From: Alkalinema sp. CACIAM 70d
GTDB lineage: Bacteria > Cyanobacteriota > Cyanobacteriia > Leptolyngbyales > Leptolyngbyaceae
Assembly: GCA_002148405.1 (NCBI GenBank)
Contig: MUGG01000129.1
Coordinates: forward strand, 1 to 55,346
Reading direction: 5' to 3'
Length of the DNA: 55,346 nt
The notes under the pieces are model-generated. The model made no database searches. It worked only from the letters and a program-made list of their open reading frames with translations, and was not told the origin of the DNA. The translations under genes and the position numbers were made by a program. The first letter of the stretch is position 1. The number at the start of each line of letters is the position of its first letter. Of this stretch, positions 9,918 to 18,921 are shown in pieces.

Positions 9918-11165
9918 TCATGGCACGCCTGACAATTCAGCAAACTGGCCCTGGAGGGCTTGGGCGATCGCCTGGGGCGGCAGCAATCCGAACCAAACGA
10001 GATTTTGCGTATAGTACGCTTTATCGTTGTCCCAAAAGCCGCCTCGATAGCGAGGGAGCAATTTTTGTTGATAGATCTCTTGCGCTAAGGCTGGATTGAC
10101 CAGTTGAAAGGCAGCGTAGAGCATGCCGTATTGGGAGGTGGCATCATACTTGACCAGGGGATTGCCCTGAAGATCAAGCTGGGCAGGGATCTTCTTCTGC
10201 GATCGCCAGAGGGATTCGATCGTCGCCAGATGGCTTTGCAAATATTGCGTGGCCCGAGGTTCGTTGTATAGGAACCCATCCAGCGCCACCCGCCACCAGA
10301 CCCGACTGGCATCAAAACCGTACAGGCTCAGCACCGGGCTGGGTTTAACCAAGGCTTGGTATTGCCCGGTTTCCGCATCGAGGCCGATCCAATCACTGGG
10401 TAAGCCCGCGCTAGAAACTGCGGTGGAGGCTTCCAAGATTTCATAACTGGTCTCCACAAGCGCTAACCAATCCCGCGACTTATCCACCTCAGCGAATAAG
10501 CGAAAGGCATAGGGTGCAAGGTAGGAAGGATTCAGCCGCACCAAATTTCCCTGCCGAAAGGCAATTATCGGCCCCGGTAGCAGATAGCGTTTGTCTTTAA
10601 CGACCGTGGTCGAGTGCAGCCAAATGTCCTGTAGCTTCGTTTTCGCGAGGGCTAGATATTCCGGTTTTTGCCAGCGTTGGGCAGCCAGAATTAGGGCAAA
10701 GCAGGCATCAATATCAGCATCCACCGCAAAGTTGGGATCCAACTGTGTCCATTGCCCATCCTTCTGTTTGCCCCATTTCCAAGCCCAGAGGGAATCGAGG
10801 GCTTGCTTCTGCGGGGTTTCGCGCCGGAGATTTTGCTCGGCCCAGCGCAGGGTTTGCTCAAACGTCGTCGGGTCGTTGGCAAACACCGATCGCCACATGG
10901 CATAGGCTTGACCTTCAGAGGTAGATTTTTCGTCCCCTTCCCAGTCGATCACGCGGCCATCGCCTTGGATAAAGCGTTTGCGGTAGGACTCCCAGCTTTC
11001 CTGGAGCAGATTGCGGCTATTGGGCGCAGGACTCACCGTAATCGCCGTATGGGGCACGGGTTTGAGTGTCGGTTTAGCGGGCGTCGAGGGTGATCGATCG
11101 CAGCCAGCCACCCCCAACCAAGGCATCATCCCGAAAATAATCATCAACAACACAACAGGACGCAT
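9918..11165 (-). CDS. bcsZ: GH8 endoglucanase lipoprotein (BcsZ-like)
   Basis: Family 8 glycoside hydrolase, an endo-beta-1,4-glucanase found in cellulose operons, where it trims or edits glucan chains in the periplasm. Evidence: IDWEGDEKSTSEGQAYAM (general acid Glu near 84 in SEGQ), WAWKW (about 128-132) and the DAD motif in FAVDADIDACFAL (about 147-157). The first 22 residues form a hydrophobic signal ending in the lipobox VAGC (Cys 22), so the enzyme should be a lipoprotein, unlike the soluble BcsZ of enterobacteria. The ATG at 11165 lies 2 nt after the TAG of the upstream TPR gene's intended frame. Because of a frameshift in that gene, the two are also joined in one 1209-codon open frame. 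A gap of about 100 nt separates it from bcsB. Confidence 0.9.
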   Translation of the reverse strand: MRPVVLLMIIFGMMPWLGVAGCDRSPSTPAKPTLKPVPHTAITVSPAPNSRNLLQESWESYRKRFIQGDGRVIDWEGDEKSTSEGQAYAMWRSVFANDPTTFEQTLRWAEQNLRRETPQKQALDSLWAWKWGKQKDGQWTQLDPNFAVDADIDACFALILAAQRWQKPEYLALAKTKLQDIWLHSTTVVKDKRYLLPGPIIAFRQGNLVRLNPSYLAPYAFRLFAEVDKSRDWLALVETSYEILEASTAVSSAGLPSDWIGLDAETGQYQALVKPSPVLSLYGFDASRVWWRVALDGFLYNEPRATQYLQSHLATIESLWRSQKKIPAQLDLQGNPLVKYDATSQYGMLYAAFQLVNPALAQEIYQQKLLPRYRGGFWDNDKAYYTQNLVWFGLLPPQAIAQALQGQFAELSGVP

Positions 11166-11167
11166 GG

Positions 11168-13547
11168 CTAGTACCTTTCCCAGGGGGGTTGGAAGCCCCG
11201 CTGCTGGAGATATCCTTCCTGGATTTCCTGCTGGCGACGCACCAAGCTGGGATCGGGTAGGCTGCCTTGGGTCATTTGCTGTTGCACCTTCAGCGCCTCC
11301 AGTCGATCGAGGGCCTGTAACGGTCTTCCCGAAGCCGCACTCAAATCCGCCAGGGTTCGCTGCACGGTCGTATTTTCCGGTTGCAGCACCTGCACTAGGG
11401 TGTACAGACGTTCGGCGGAAGCAAACTGGCGCTGCTGGAAGCGCACCCCCCCCACGAGCCGAGATGGCGTCAATATTCTCCGGTTGCAGGTTCAGCACCG
11501 CCGCATAGGCTTGATCGGCTTGGTCTAAGTTGCCGAGGGCTTCCGCCAGCCGACCGCGCAGAAACAAGTTACTGACCAGGTTGCCGCTTTGCATCTGGGC
11601 CAGGAGACGATTAGCCATGATCTGCGCCTGGACGGGATTGCGCGCCGCCATGACCTGAATCCAGCGCACCTGCACATCGGCATTACTGGGATTGGCCGCG
11701 ACCAAGGCCGCATAGAGCGGTTCGCGGTAGGCACGGGCGGGCAGCAGACCCACGAGGGTGTATAACTCCTGGGGCGTATTAGCGGGGCGAAATTGCAGGA
11801 ATTGGTTAATCACTGCATCGGCGTCAAACTCGCTGATCAGCTTGGCCTGGTAGGCGATCGCGGTGCGTCCCAGACGAATTGACCAATCATTGGGATTGCG
11901 CGCCACCAGTTGGTCGTAGAAATACAGCGCTTCCTGGGGCCGATTTTGCGCCAGTCGAATGCCTGCCAGTCCGCGCATGGCTCCGTTGATCAAATCAACA
12001 TCCTGGGTGCCGCTGGCGAGTAAGGCTTGGTACCGCTGGGCCGCGAATTCCAAATTGCCCTCCCGGCGATCGATATCCGCTAGCAGGAGTTCGACCGCTA
12101 GATCCTGGGCTCCTTGGGGGGTGGCGCGGTAGGTGGCTAGGGCTGCCCGCGCATTGGCATAGTCCCCCCGATCGATCAACAGTTGCGCCATGCGGAAATG
12201 TAAAAACGGTTCGTTGACGCCCGCTTGCAGTAGGGATTGATAGACGGGCAGCAATTCCGGATCGGGGTCAATGCGGGTCAGCGCCTGGGCGATCGCCAAC
12301 AGTTGAGCCGGGTCACTGGGCAAGGGATTGAGCAGCGCTCTCAACCGTTGGGTGACTTCCGCTTTGGGCAGCGTTCCCAAGCGACTTTCCAAGGCCAGGA
12401 GTTGCAGGTTCAACACCCGATCGTTGGGATTTTGCTGCACCAGTTGTCGGAACAGCGCCAGGGCCGTCTGCTCCTGCCCCCGAATGCCACTCAGCACATC
12501 CGCTACTTCCCGAATTAACGATGGGGAGGGATTGGGGGTCGCTTGCAACACCTGCTGGTAAAGGGTTGCAGCCTCAGCTTGCAAGTCGGGACGGGCCTGC
12601 TGCCGACCAATTTCGTTTAAGGCTCGGGCTAGGGGAAGACGGGCTTCGTCGCGGCCTCGCAGAGGATCTAAGGTCGCTAATGCCTGCGCCGCTTGCTGGT
12701 TGGCCAGGTAAGCTTGGGCCAGTTCCGATCGCACTTGGATGGCGTAGTCGTTTAACTGTTTCGGTAACTGAGCTTCCAGGACTTGCACGGCTTTGCTGGG
12801 ATTGCCCGTTTCCCGCAGGGCTCGCCCATAGGCGATCGTGGCGTTCCCCGTAATGGCCTTACCGGACACCTGGCGATATTGCTCAAACAGTTCCAGCCCC
12901 CGTTGGGAATTACCGCTGTAGGTGTAAATTTGCGCCGCCCCCAGCAACACATCCGCCGTGGGCTTACCCGCCCGTAAAACCTGTTCGTAATCGGCTAGGG
13001 ACTCGCTAAATTTGCCCTGGTAGCCGTAGAGCAACGCCCGCTGGGCCCGAGCTTCCAGGTCATTGGGTTGCAGGGCCAGCAGTTGGGTCAGGGCTTCGAT
13101 TCCTTTGGATTGCCACTCCGGCTTGAATCCCCCCAAAATCCCGATACTGCGCAGCGCCAAAACGTTTTTCGGATCTTGATCCAAGACCTTTTGGTAGGCC
13201 GCAAAGGCTTGGACATCCTTGCCCGCCCGCCGGTAGGCGATCGCCAGTCCTAACTTAGCCTCTATGGAATTGGGATAGCGTTGAATCGCCTGTTGAAAGG
13301 TGGCGATCGCCTGATCGACCAAGCCTTGACTCAGTTGGGTATAGCCCTGCCGCACCTCGATCGGCACCGTTTCCGATTGGGCGACGATCGTTTCGGATGG
13401 CGGGGCCGTAGAGGAGGCGTTGGTGGTTTGCGCGATCGCGGCGTTGAGCGTTGCCAGTTGCGCTAAAGGTAGCCCGGTGAGAATCGCCAAGAGGGAAGTC
13501 GCCCAGGAAACCCGTCTGATTTGACCTATGAAATGGGAAAGTGTCAT
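11168..13547 (-). pseudogene. BcsC-like TPR protein, frameshifted at a G8 run
   Basis: Exported TPR protein of about 792 residues if repaired. An N-terminal signal peptide ends near IAQTTNA; tetratricopeptide repeats then cover almost the whole length, as in the periplasmic scaffold part of BcsC. The C-terminal beta-barrel of BcsC is absent. The ATG at 13547 has AAGGGA upstream. At 11446-11453 there are eight C on the plus strand (G8 in the mRNA). In the frame as written, TPR sequence stops after DAISAR and turns into Pro/Ala/Gly-rich nonsense that runs into the GH8 gene. With seven G the frame continues as GGVRFQQRQFASAERLYTLV and ends at the TAG at 11168-11170, 2 nt before bcsZ. It may be a base-call error, a phase-variable tract, or a real mutation. 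Confidence 0.85.
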
Positions 13548-13726
13548 CGAATCCCTTCAGCCTGAGTATCTTGCGAGAGGTGGGTTAAGGAGCGTTGCGA
13601 GGGAGCGTTGTGATCGTACCAACCCATTCTGTCAACTTCTTTCCCCCAATTCTGTCAATCAATCTGTCAACAGATTATGTTCGCTCATGGGGTTGTGAGT
13701 AGGTTGGGTGGGTGACAGTTTGGGAA

Positions 13727-16525
13727 TTAGGGTTGATTGGTCAAGCCCTTTGGCGTGATATCAAATTCCGTTTTCAGCCGCACCCCTGCCACAATGTCAG
13801 AGAAATCATTGCGGCCCTGCAACGAGAAACCCAGTCGCAAATTGGGCATGAAGCGGAAGTCATAGAAGACTTCCAGAGCGTCAGGTTTACGCTCATCGGC
13901 CCTAGCCCGCAGCCGCTCGTTGGACAAGCCTCGTCCATAGGCCACCCCTAGGCGATCGTCCGGGGAGAAGACATCGAGCCAACTGACCCCACCGCTAAAG
14001 GTGTCGCCCCCTTCGCCCAGATCGAGGTTGTTGTAACGACCATAGCGGGCAAAGGCTCCCATCTTGCTACCGGGGAAGAAAATCTCCGCATTTACGCCAT
14101 AGGCTTCTTCTCGATCGCCACGAATCACACCACTTTGGCCGTTCCCCCGGGGTAATTCAAAAATTCCTGTTGGCCCATCCTTCGAGCCGGATTCCCGCCC
14201 GGTGGCATAGGTTCCGCGAATAATCGTATTGCCGTAGCGCAGCCCCAATTCCCCCGCGAATCCATCAAAACTAAAGTCGCCTAAGCCCCGTGCGGAAGAG
14301 AAGGCAGCAGCCTTGGCTTCGATATTGTCGGTCAGGTTCCAGTTGACCAATAGACCTGGTCGGGAAGACAGACCCACGGCGGACAGGGCAGGGTTGGTCT
14401 GGAAAATCGAGTTAAAGAAATGGGTTGCGCCGTCCTTGGCAAAGCTGTTGCGATCGAAATAGGACGTGAGATCCAGCTGCCCCACCGAAAACCGCAGGTT
14501 GGGAATTTCTGGGAGCGAGGTGGCCAGGTAGAGTTCGTTGACGTTAAAGCCGTCGTTGGGGGTATCGGTAAAGGCATTACCAGTACTGAGGTCAAGGGTG
14601 GCTCCAAACAACACCCGCGAACTGAGGGGATAAATGCCTTGCAAGCGGGCTCGGGCAGAACTTTCGCTGGCTTGATATAAATAGGTGCCTTGCAGGGTGA
14701 GTTTCGGTTGTGTAATCGCGGTACTGCGGAACAGCGGGCGATTGGCCGTTTGCAGCTTCTGGGCTGAACCCGGTTCCAGCAAAACGCCTTCCCGATCGAC
14801 GGGGGCTCGCAGCGGTTGGTTTGTGATCGTTCCCTGTTGGGCCAAGGCAGGAGCCCCATAAATTCCCGGATTCACCTGTTGCACATTCACAGGAGCTGTA
14901 AGGGGCGGAATAATTCCGATCGAGGGCATGGGTTGCACATAGCCCATTTGCGGAATCACGGGATAGGCAGGAGCCGCAGGCATGACAGCGGCGGGAGGAG
15001 CCATGGGCACCCCTGGAGCCGATTGCATTAAGTAGGGATTGACCATGGCCGGATAGCCATAGCCTACGGTGGGATAGGCACCGGGGTAAGCGCCAGGATA
15101 AGCACCGGGATATGCCCCTGGCATCGTTTGGGGATACTGGGGATACTGGCCTGCCTGAGGATACTGGGGATACATGCCCGTTTGAGGAGACATGCCCGCC
15201 GGATAAGCGCCTACGGGATAGCCATAGGGATTGGGGGGAGCGGCAGGTGCTCCATAGGTGGGTGCTCCATAGGCAGGTGCGGCATAACCGCCCGGTGCAG
15301 CCCCGTAGGGATAGCCCATGGGCACTTGGGCCAGGTTTGGGGCGATCGTGCTGGGTGCGATCGGCGTGGCTGGGCCACCCATGGGAGCCACGGGATAGGC
15401 ATAACCGCTGGGTAAGGAAGAGGCGACACCGGAGGGAATGGGGGCAGCAGGAACGGGTAGGCGATTGACCGTGGGGATTCCAATCGGTTGGGAATAGGGC
15501 GTTTGCGGATATGGGGTTTGCGGATATGGGGTTTGCGGATACAGGGTTGGAGCAGCGGGATAAACGGGGTAGGGCGCGAAATAGCCGTAGCCCATGGGTT
15601 GGGCATAACCCATCTGTCCGTAGCCCGCTGGCTGTCCATAACCTATCTGCCCATAACCCATCTGCCCGTAGGGATAGCTAGGAACATTAGTGGGGAGAGC
15701 ATAACCCGTGGGCAAGCCAGGATTGACACTGGGAAGGATGGGGTTCGGTAGCGCATAACTCCCTGCTGTAGGCGGCATGGGGGTTGCAGGGGATTGCCCG
15801 ATCGCTTGAGCAACTAAGGATTGAGGCGCGGTGGTCAGGCTAACGGCTTGCAGGTTGGCGGGAATGTTACCCACTAAATTGGACTGTTGGGGCGTGTTGA
15901 CAGCGCTAGAAGCCAGATGAACGGCTTGGTGGGGGGCAATGATGTTATTTGGGATGCCTCGGCTCAGTTGCAGCGGCTGGCTAGGCACTAAGGGAATTCG
16001 ATCGACGGTGGCAGGGGCAATTGCTGCTGAAGGAGTTGGCGCTGAAGGAGTTGGCGCTGAAGGAGTTGGCAGAGTGGGATTGTCGATCGAGGTGGTTTTG
16101 GGTAAAAAGGCGGGTTCTGCGGGGGTGAGGGTGCGATCGCCCCCTTCCAAATCCTGGGCTAGGGTCAATTGTCCGGCCAAGCTGGAAATATAACTGGCTT
16201 CGCTGAGGGCTGCATGGGAGGGGGAAGCTGAACGGTGCAGGGACTGTGGCCCATCCGTGCCCAATCGTAGAACCTTGGCAACCTGGGTGTCAGGACTAGT
16301 CTGGGGAGGGGCGATCGAGGCAGGAGCCACCTGAGCTGGAGAGGAAAAATCGGTTGGGGCGGACTGAAGGGGACTGGCTTGGCTGGGCAGGATGTCCGTA
16401 TAGGCTAGGAGGGTCAGCGCTGCCAGAAGGGCACGGCTTCGCGGGGATCTTCGATCGGATTTAGCCCCTTGAAACTTAACCCCTTGAAAAACTTTTAGAA
16501 ATAGCAATTTCGATTTATCCGCCAT
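13727..16525 (-). CDS. Outer-membrane OprB-like porin with long Pro/Tyr/Gly-rich N-terminal region
   Basis: First gene of the cellulose operon, about 932 residues from the ATG at 16525, which has GAGG 8-12 nt upstream; the frame is open to 16615. An N-terminal hydrophobic segment ends near TDILPSQASP. A disordered stretch of about 500 residues follows, rich in P, A, Y, G and Q, with YGQMGYGQ, TPYPQ x3, PGAY x4 and TPSAP x3. The last ~300 residues are alternating beta strands resembling cyanobacterial carbohydrate-selective porins (the stretch around QLDLTSYFDRNSFAKDGATH is typical of OprB-type proteins). My inference is that it is the outer-membrane exit for glucan, replacing the barrel that the TPR protein lacks. 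An alternative is a cell-surface structural porin. A 179-nt gap precedes the TPR gene. Confidence 0.75.
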   Translation of the reverse strand: MADKSKLLFLKVFQGVKFQGAKSDRRSPRSRALLAALTLLAYTDILPSQASPLQSAPTDFSSPAQVAPASIAPPQTSPDTQVAKVLRLGTDGPQSLHRSASPSHAALSEASYISSLAGQLTLAQDLEGGDRTLTPAEPAFLPKTTSIDNPTLPTPSAPTPSAPTPSAAIAPATVDRIPLVPSQPLQLSRGIPNNIIAPHQAVHLASSAVNTPQQSNLVGNIPANLQAVSLTTAPQSLVAQAIGQSPATPMPPTAGSYALPNPILPSVNPGLPTGYALPTNVPSYPYGQMGYGQIGYGQPAGYGQMGYAQPMGYGYFAPYPVYPAAPTLYPQTPYPQTPYPQTPYSQPIGIPTVNRLPVPAAPIPSGVASSLPSGYAYPVAPMGGPATPIAPSTIAPNLAQVPMGYPYGAAPGGYAAPAYGAPTYGAPAAPPNPYGYPVGAYPAGMSPQTGMYPQYPQAGQYPQYPQTMPGAYPGAYPGAYPGAYPTVGYGYPAMVNPYLMQSAPGVPMAPPAAVMPAAPAYPVIPQMGYVQPMPSIGIIPPLTAPVNVQQVNPGIYGAPALAQQGTITNQPLRAPVDREGVLLEPGSAQKLQTANRPLFRSTAITQPKLTLQGTYLYQASESSARARLQGIYPLSSRVLFGATLDLSTGNAFTDTPNDGFNVNELYLATSLPEIPNLRFSVGQLDLTSYFDRNSFAKDGATHFFNSIFQTNPALSAVGLSSRPGLLVNWNLTDNIEAKAAAFSSARGLGDFSFDGFAGELGLRYGNTIIRGTYATGRESGSKDGPTGIFELPRGNGQSGVIRGDREEAYGVNAEIFFPGSKMGAFARYGRYNNLDLGEGGDTFSGGVSWLDVFSPDDRLGVAYGRGLSNERLRARADERKPDALEVFYDFRFMPNLRLGFSLQGRNDFSDIVAGVRLKTEFDITPKGLTNQP
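15074..15121 (-). repeat. 12-bp coding repeat (PGAY x4)
   Basis: Four in-frame 12-bp units, slightly diverged, encode GAYPGAYPGAYPGAYP inside the low-complexity half of the porin-like protein. The unit resembles ATAGGCACCGGG on the plus strand. Confidence 0.85.
15501..15545 (-). repeat. 15-bp coding repeat (TPYPQ x3)
   Basis: Three 15-bp units GTTTGCGGATATGGG (plus strand), the first two identical and the last slightly diverged, encode tandem PYPQT pentapeptides in the porin-like protein. Near-identity at the DNA level implies recent expansion by slippage. Confidence 0.9.
16026..16070 (-). repeat. 15-bp coding repeat (APTPS x3)
   Basis: Three identical 15-bp units GCTGAAGGAGTTGGC (plus strand) encode tandem APTPS pentapeptides, an in-frame expansion in the disordered part of the porin-like protein. 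Confidence 0.92.
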
Positions 16526-17095
16526 GATTGCCTGCCTCACACCATCTCTACATGAATGACTTTGGTCTGCACCTGAATCAGCGCGGGGTTCATCTGCGCT
16601 CGAAACATTTTTCACTCAATTTTGCCTGTTATCTTCCCGATCGCACTATCTTTTAGCAACTTGCTAAGACTTTGACAACTTGATTTGACAACTTGATTAG
16701 TAAAGTTTTTTGCCAGACATCTTGTGCCCATGCTTGGATTGAAGGTGCATTTCGATCGTTCCTTTAACCTCCCTTAAACTCGGTTGACCTCTACACGGGC
16801 GATCGGCTCAAATGAGCTATGAGTTTTTAAATAATCAGAGAATTTTCGAGTTGACGCATTACTTATCCGCACTAATCTAAGCTGATCCGTAAAAAAACGG
16901 AGGTTTCTGTTACATCCCTACTACGTTTTAACCTAAAAGCCCGGATAAATCTCCTTGACGTTGATCACAAGATCTAGAGGCATACAGACTTGTTAAAACT
17001 TGATGATGTTGGTATACAACGTTCAGTGAAACTATCCATCGTCAAGAAGACTGGCACAGTTGGCTTTCAATCTCACTGACCTTTTTCCACGCGCT
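16526..17095. other. Divergent control region of cellulose operon and lipoprotein gene
   Basis: About 570 bases between two divergent start codons. It holds a 13-bp direct repeat (separate entry) and a small hairpin CCGT-A6-ACGG near 16886-16900. Promoters for both directions must lie here, but no unambiguous -10/-35 pair is visible. Confidence 0.6.
16671..16696. promoter_or_regulatory. 13-bp perfect direct repeat upstream of the cellulose operon
   Basis: TTTGACAACTTGA occurs twice head to tail at 16671-16683 and 16684-16696, about 145 nt upstream of the first operon start, with a weaker relative (AGCAACTTGCTAAGA) just before. Perfect short tandem sites in such a place suggest an operator for an unknown regulator; this is an inference. 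Confidence 0.45.
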
Positions 17096-18022
17096 ATGTA
17101 CCACGGAAACTCAGATTCATCCTCCTCTTCCCTACCTAGCTCCTATCCCACGGACAATCACGGTCGTTCCTGCAACGGTTCACGGTTCCACAGTAATCAA
17201 TTCGATAGTCAGTTTGATAGCAGTCAATCCACTATTGAGAAATCCAAGAGTGGACAAGCCAAAAGTGAGCAAGCCAAAAGTGGACAACCTCATTTAAACG
17301 GGGTCAAACAGTTAGATTGGTTTACACAGTGCAAACACTTAGCCAGTGCCAGTGCCGTTGCCAGTCTTTTGCTCCTGACGATCGGCTGCTCGGAGAATAA
17401 GCCCCTCAAGCCGGAACTATCCTTGCAAGTTTCAGGAGGAGGGGATGGTACCTACACTGTTCAAGGCCAAACCAATCTGCCAAATCCTAAGGTTGGCGGT
17501 CAGGAAAAGCCGTTGAGGGTTACCGTTCAAGCGATTCGTCGGTTTCGGCCTCGTAGCAATGCCCGTCGCCTCATTAATACCCAACCGATTTATGCAGTGG
17601 TAGCTAAGCAGCAGGTGGACGTGAGCAAGGGAACCTGGGAAACGAGGCTCAATCTGAATCAACCCAATGGAAAGGGTTTGCCGCAGGAAGTGTGGCAGTT
17701 GAATCAAGCCCAATTCCCCCTAGAGTTTGAACCCGAACAAACAGTACTATTTTTGGCAACGACGGCTCCCCTCGATCGCAGTTTGAAGTTAGATAAGAAG
17801 CTCGGCTCTGGCGAAAATGGGAATTCTTTGCTCCAGGTGGGGTCGGATGGTAGTGTCTATCTGCAAGCGGAAAAAACGATGACGATCGCACCGCCGCCCT
17901 TGCAGAAAGCAACGATCGCGACCAATCCTCAAGTGGTGAAAGTGGTAGCGCAATCCCTCCGGGAAGCGGTTAAGGAAAAACAGGACTCCTCATCTCTACC
18001 TTCTAGTGCATTTTTGAAATAG
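17096..18022 (+). CDS. Putative lipoprotein of unknown function
   Basis: I do not recognise the family. From the TTG at 17060 the frame has 320 codons; the first ATG is at 17096. A hydrophobic stretch ends in LLLLTIGC, a plausible lipobox whose Cys is about residue 98 from the ATG. After it comes a ~120-residue domain of beta-strand character. The oddity is the ~85 residues before the hydrophobic segment: Ser/Asn/Gln-rich and polar with a short repeat KSGQAKSEQAKSGQ. Ordinary lipoprotein signals begin within 5-15 residues of the start, and no closer ATG, GTG or TTG start is seen in frame. It may therefore be an internal membrane anchor rather than a cleaved lipoprotein. It is divergent from the cellulose operon and could share its control. 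Confidence 0.6.
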   Translation: MYHGNSDSSSSSLPSSYPTDNHGRSCNGSRFHSNQFDSQFDSSQSTIEKSKSGQAKSEQAKSGQPHLNGVKQLDWFTQCKHLASASAVASLLLLTIGCSENKPLKPELSLQVSGGGDGTYTVQGQTNLPNPKVGGQEKPLRVTVQAIRRFRPRSNARRLINTQPIYAVVAKQQVDVSKGTWETRLNLNQPNGKGLPQEVWQLNQAQFPLEFEPEQTVLFLATTAPLDRSLKLDKKLGSGENGNSLLQVGSDGSVYLQAEKTMTIAPPPLQKATIATNPQVVKVVAQSLREAVKEKQDSSSLPSSAFLK

Positions 18023-18066
18023 CCTGTCTGGATGCGCGATCGAACGGAGTCGCTTTTTGGTCATTG

Positions 18067-18122
18067 CATCTAGGCCATCGCATCTAGACCATCGCATCTA
18101 GACCATCGCATCTAGACCATCG
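18067..18122. repeat. 14-bp tandem repeat x4
   Basis: Four head-to-tail copies of CATCTAGACCATCG (the first has G for A at one position) cover 18067-18122 exactly, just after the lipoprotein gene. Each copy contains the palindrome-like CTAGACC/ATCG border; no function is evident. Confidence 0.92.
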
Positions 18123-18165
18123 TATCCATTGCTATCCTTTCAGATCTCAGCCAATATTGATGATT

Positions 18166-18201
18166 TCTCTCCAAGATTGACCCATTTTTGGAGAGATTTT
18201 T
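18166..18201 (+). terminator. Intrinsic terminator after the lipoprotein gene
   Basis: A perfect 9-bp stem TCTCTCCAA (18166-18174) / TTGGAGAGA (18188-18196) is followed immediately by TTTTT, about 145 nt downstream of the lipoprotein stop codon. Confidence 0.7.
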
Positions 18202-18921
18202 GTTGCTTTCCCACTTCGATCGTTACAGCAAAGACCTCAAATTGTGGACAGTTCAAAACTTATAGACTCATCATTCTTGTTGCCCTCATTATTCTTGTTA
18301 CACCCATCGCAAACTTAATATTTCTCAATCAAACCAGATATCTAGATTGCAGATAACTTCTAATACGATCGTCAGACATCGAATTGAATTCTATTGCGAT
18401 CGTGGGTGACGATCGAGCGTGATTTTGGGGTGACTTGAACAAGATCATTGCCATAAAAATATAGGGTCATTTTAACTAGAATAAACTTAAAAAACGATGA
18501 GTGATCTATCGCTAACATTGTTAGTGATCTAAAGCCGATTGCTAAGTGATCCACAAACGATCGAGAGCTGAAATAGAAAGATGTAAGTTGAAAATAATGA
18601 CTTGAGAAGCCTTCTAGGAAACCTTGCGGACTGAGCATTCTATCATTACAAAATCTGTTGGTGCTGAAAATCAAGTCTGGTAATCATCTCGAAAAAGCTG
18701 AATTTAGTTTTTCTATATCTGGAAGATCCTGATTGCTAAATGTATTCCTCTAAAGATCTTCTTCAAATCACTCTGAAATTATGTTTAGGTAAATTAATCC
18801 AATCAACTCACTCAAGGTTCAACCAATTTGAGAGCTAGATTCGAGAACTGGATTTGAGAATTAAATAGCTCTTAAACAGAACACTTACATATTCTCTATT
18901 GCCCCTATAAGGACAACAGCA

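Larger units (their letters stand above)
18023..18921. other. Long AT-rich intergenic region
   Basis: About 900 bases without a supported gene. It contains a 14-bp tandem repeat and a terminator near its left end (separate entries). The short open frames on both strands lack family signatures and ribosome sites. The right end should hold the promoter of the 1832-codon gene; AAGGACAACAGCA lies just before its ATG. Confidence 0.6.

Noticed and set aside
9918..13547. A single 1209-residue TPR-GH8 fusion enzyme
   Set aside because: The middle ~96 codons are Pro/Ala/Gly-rich off-frame sequence, while the adjacent frame carries clear TPR sequence ending 2 nt before a proper lipoprotein start. Two genes with a frameshift explains the data better.
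18372..18674. A 100-codon minus-strand frame in the large intergenic region
   Set aside because: No ribosome site, AT-driven composition (many Phe/Ser), no family pattern.
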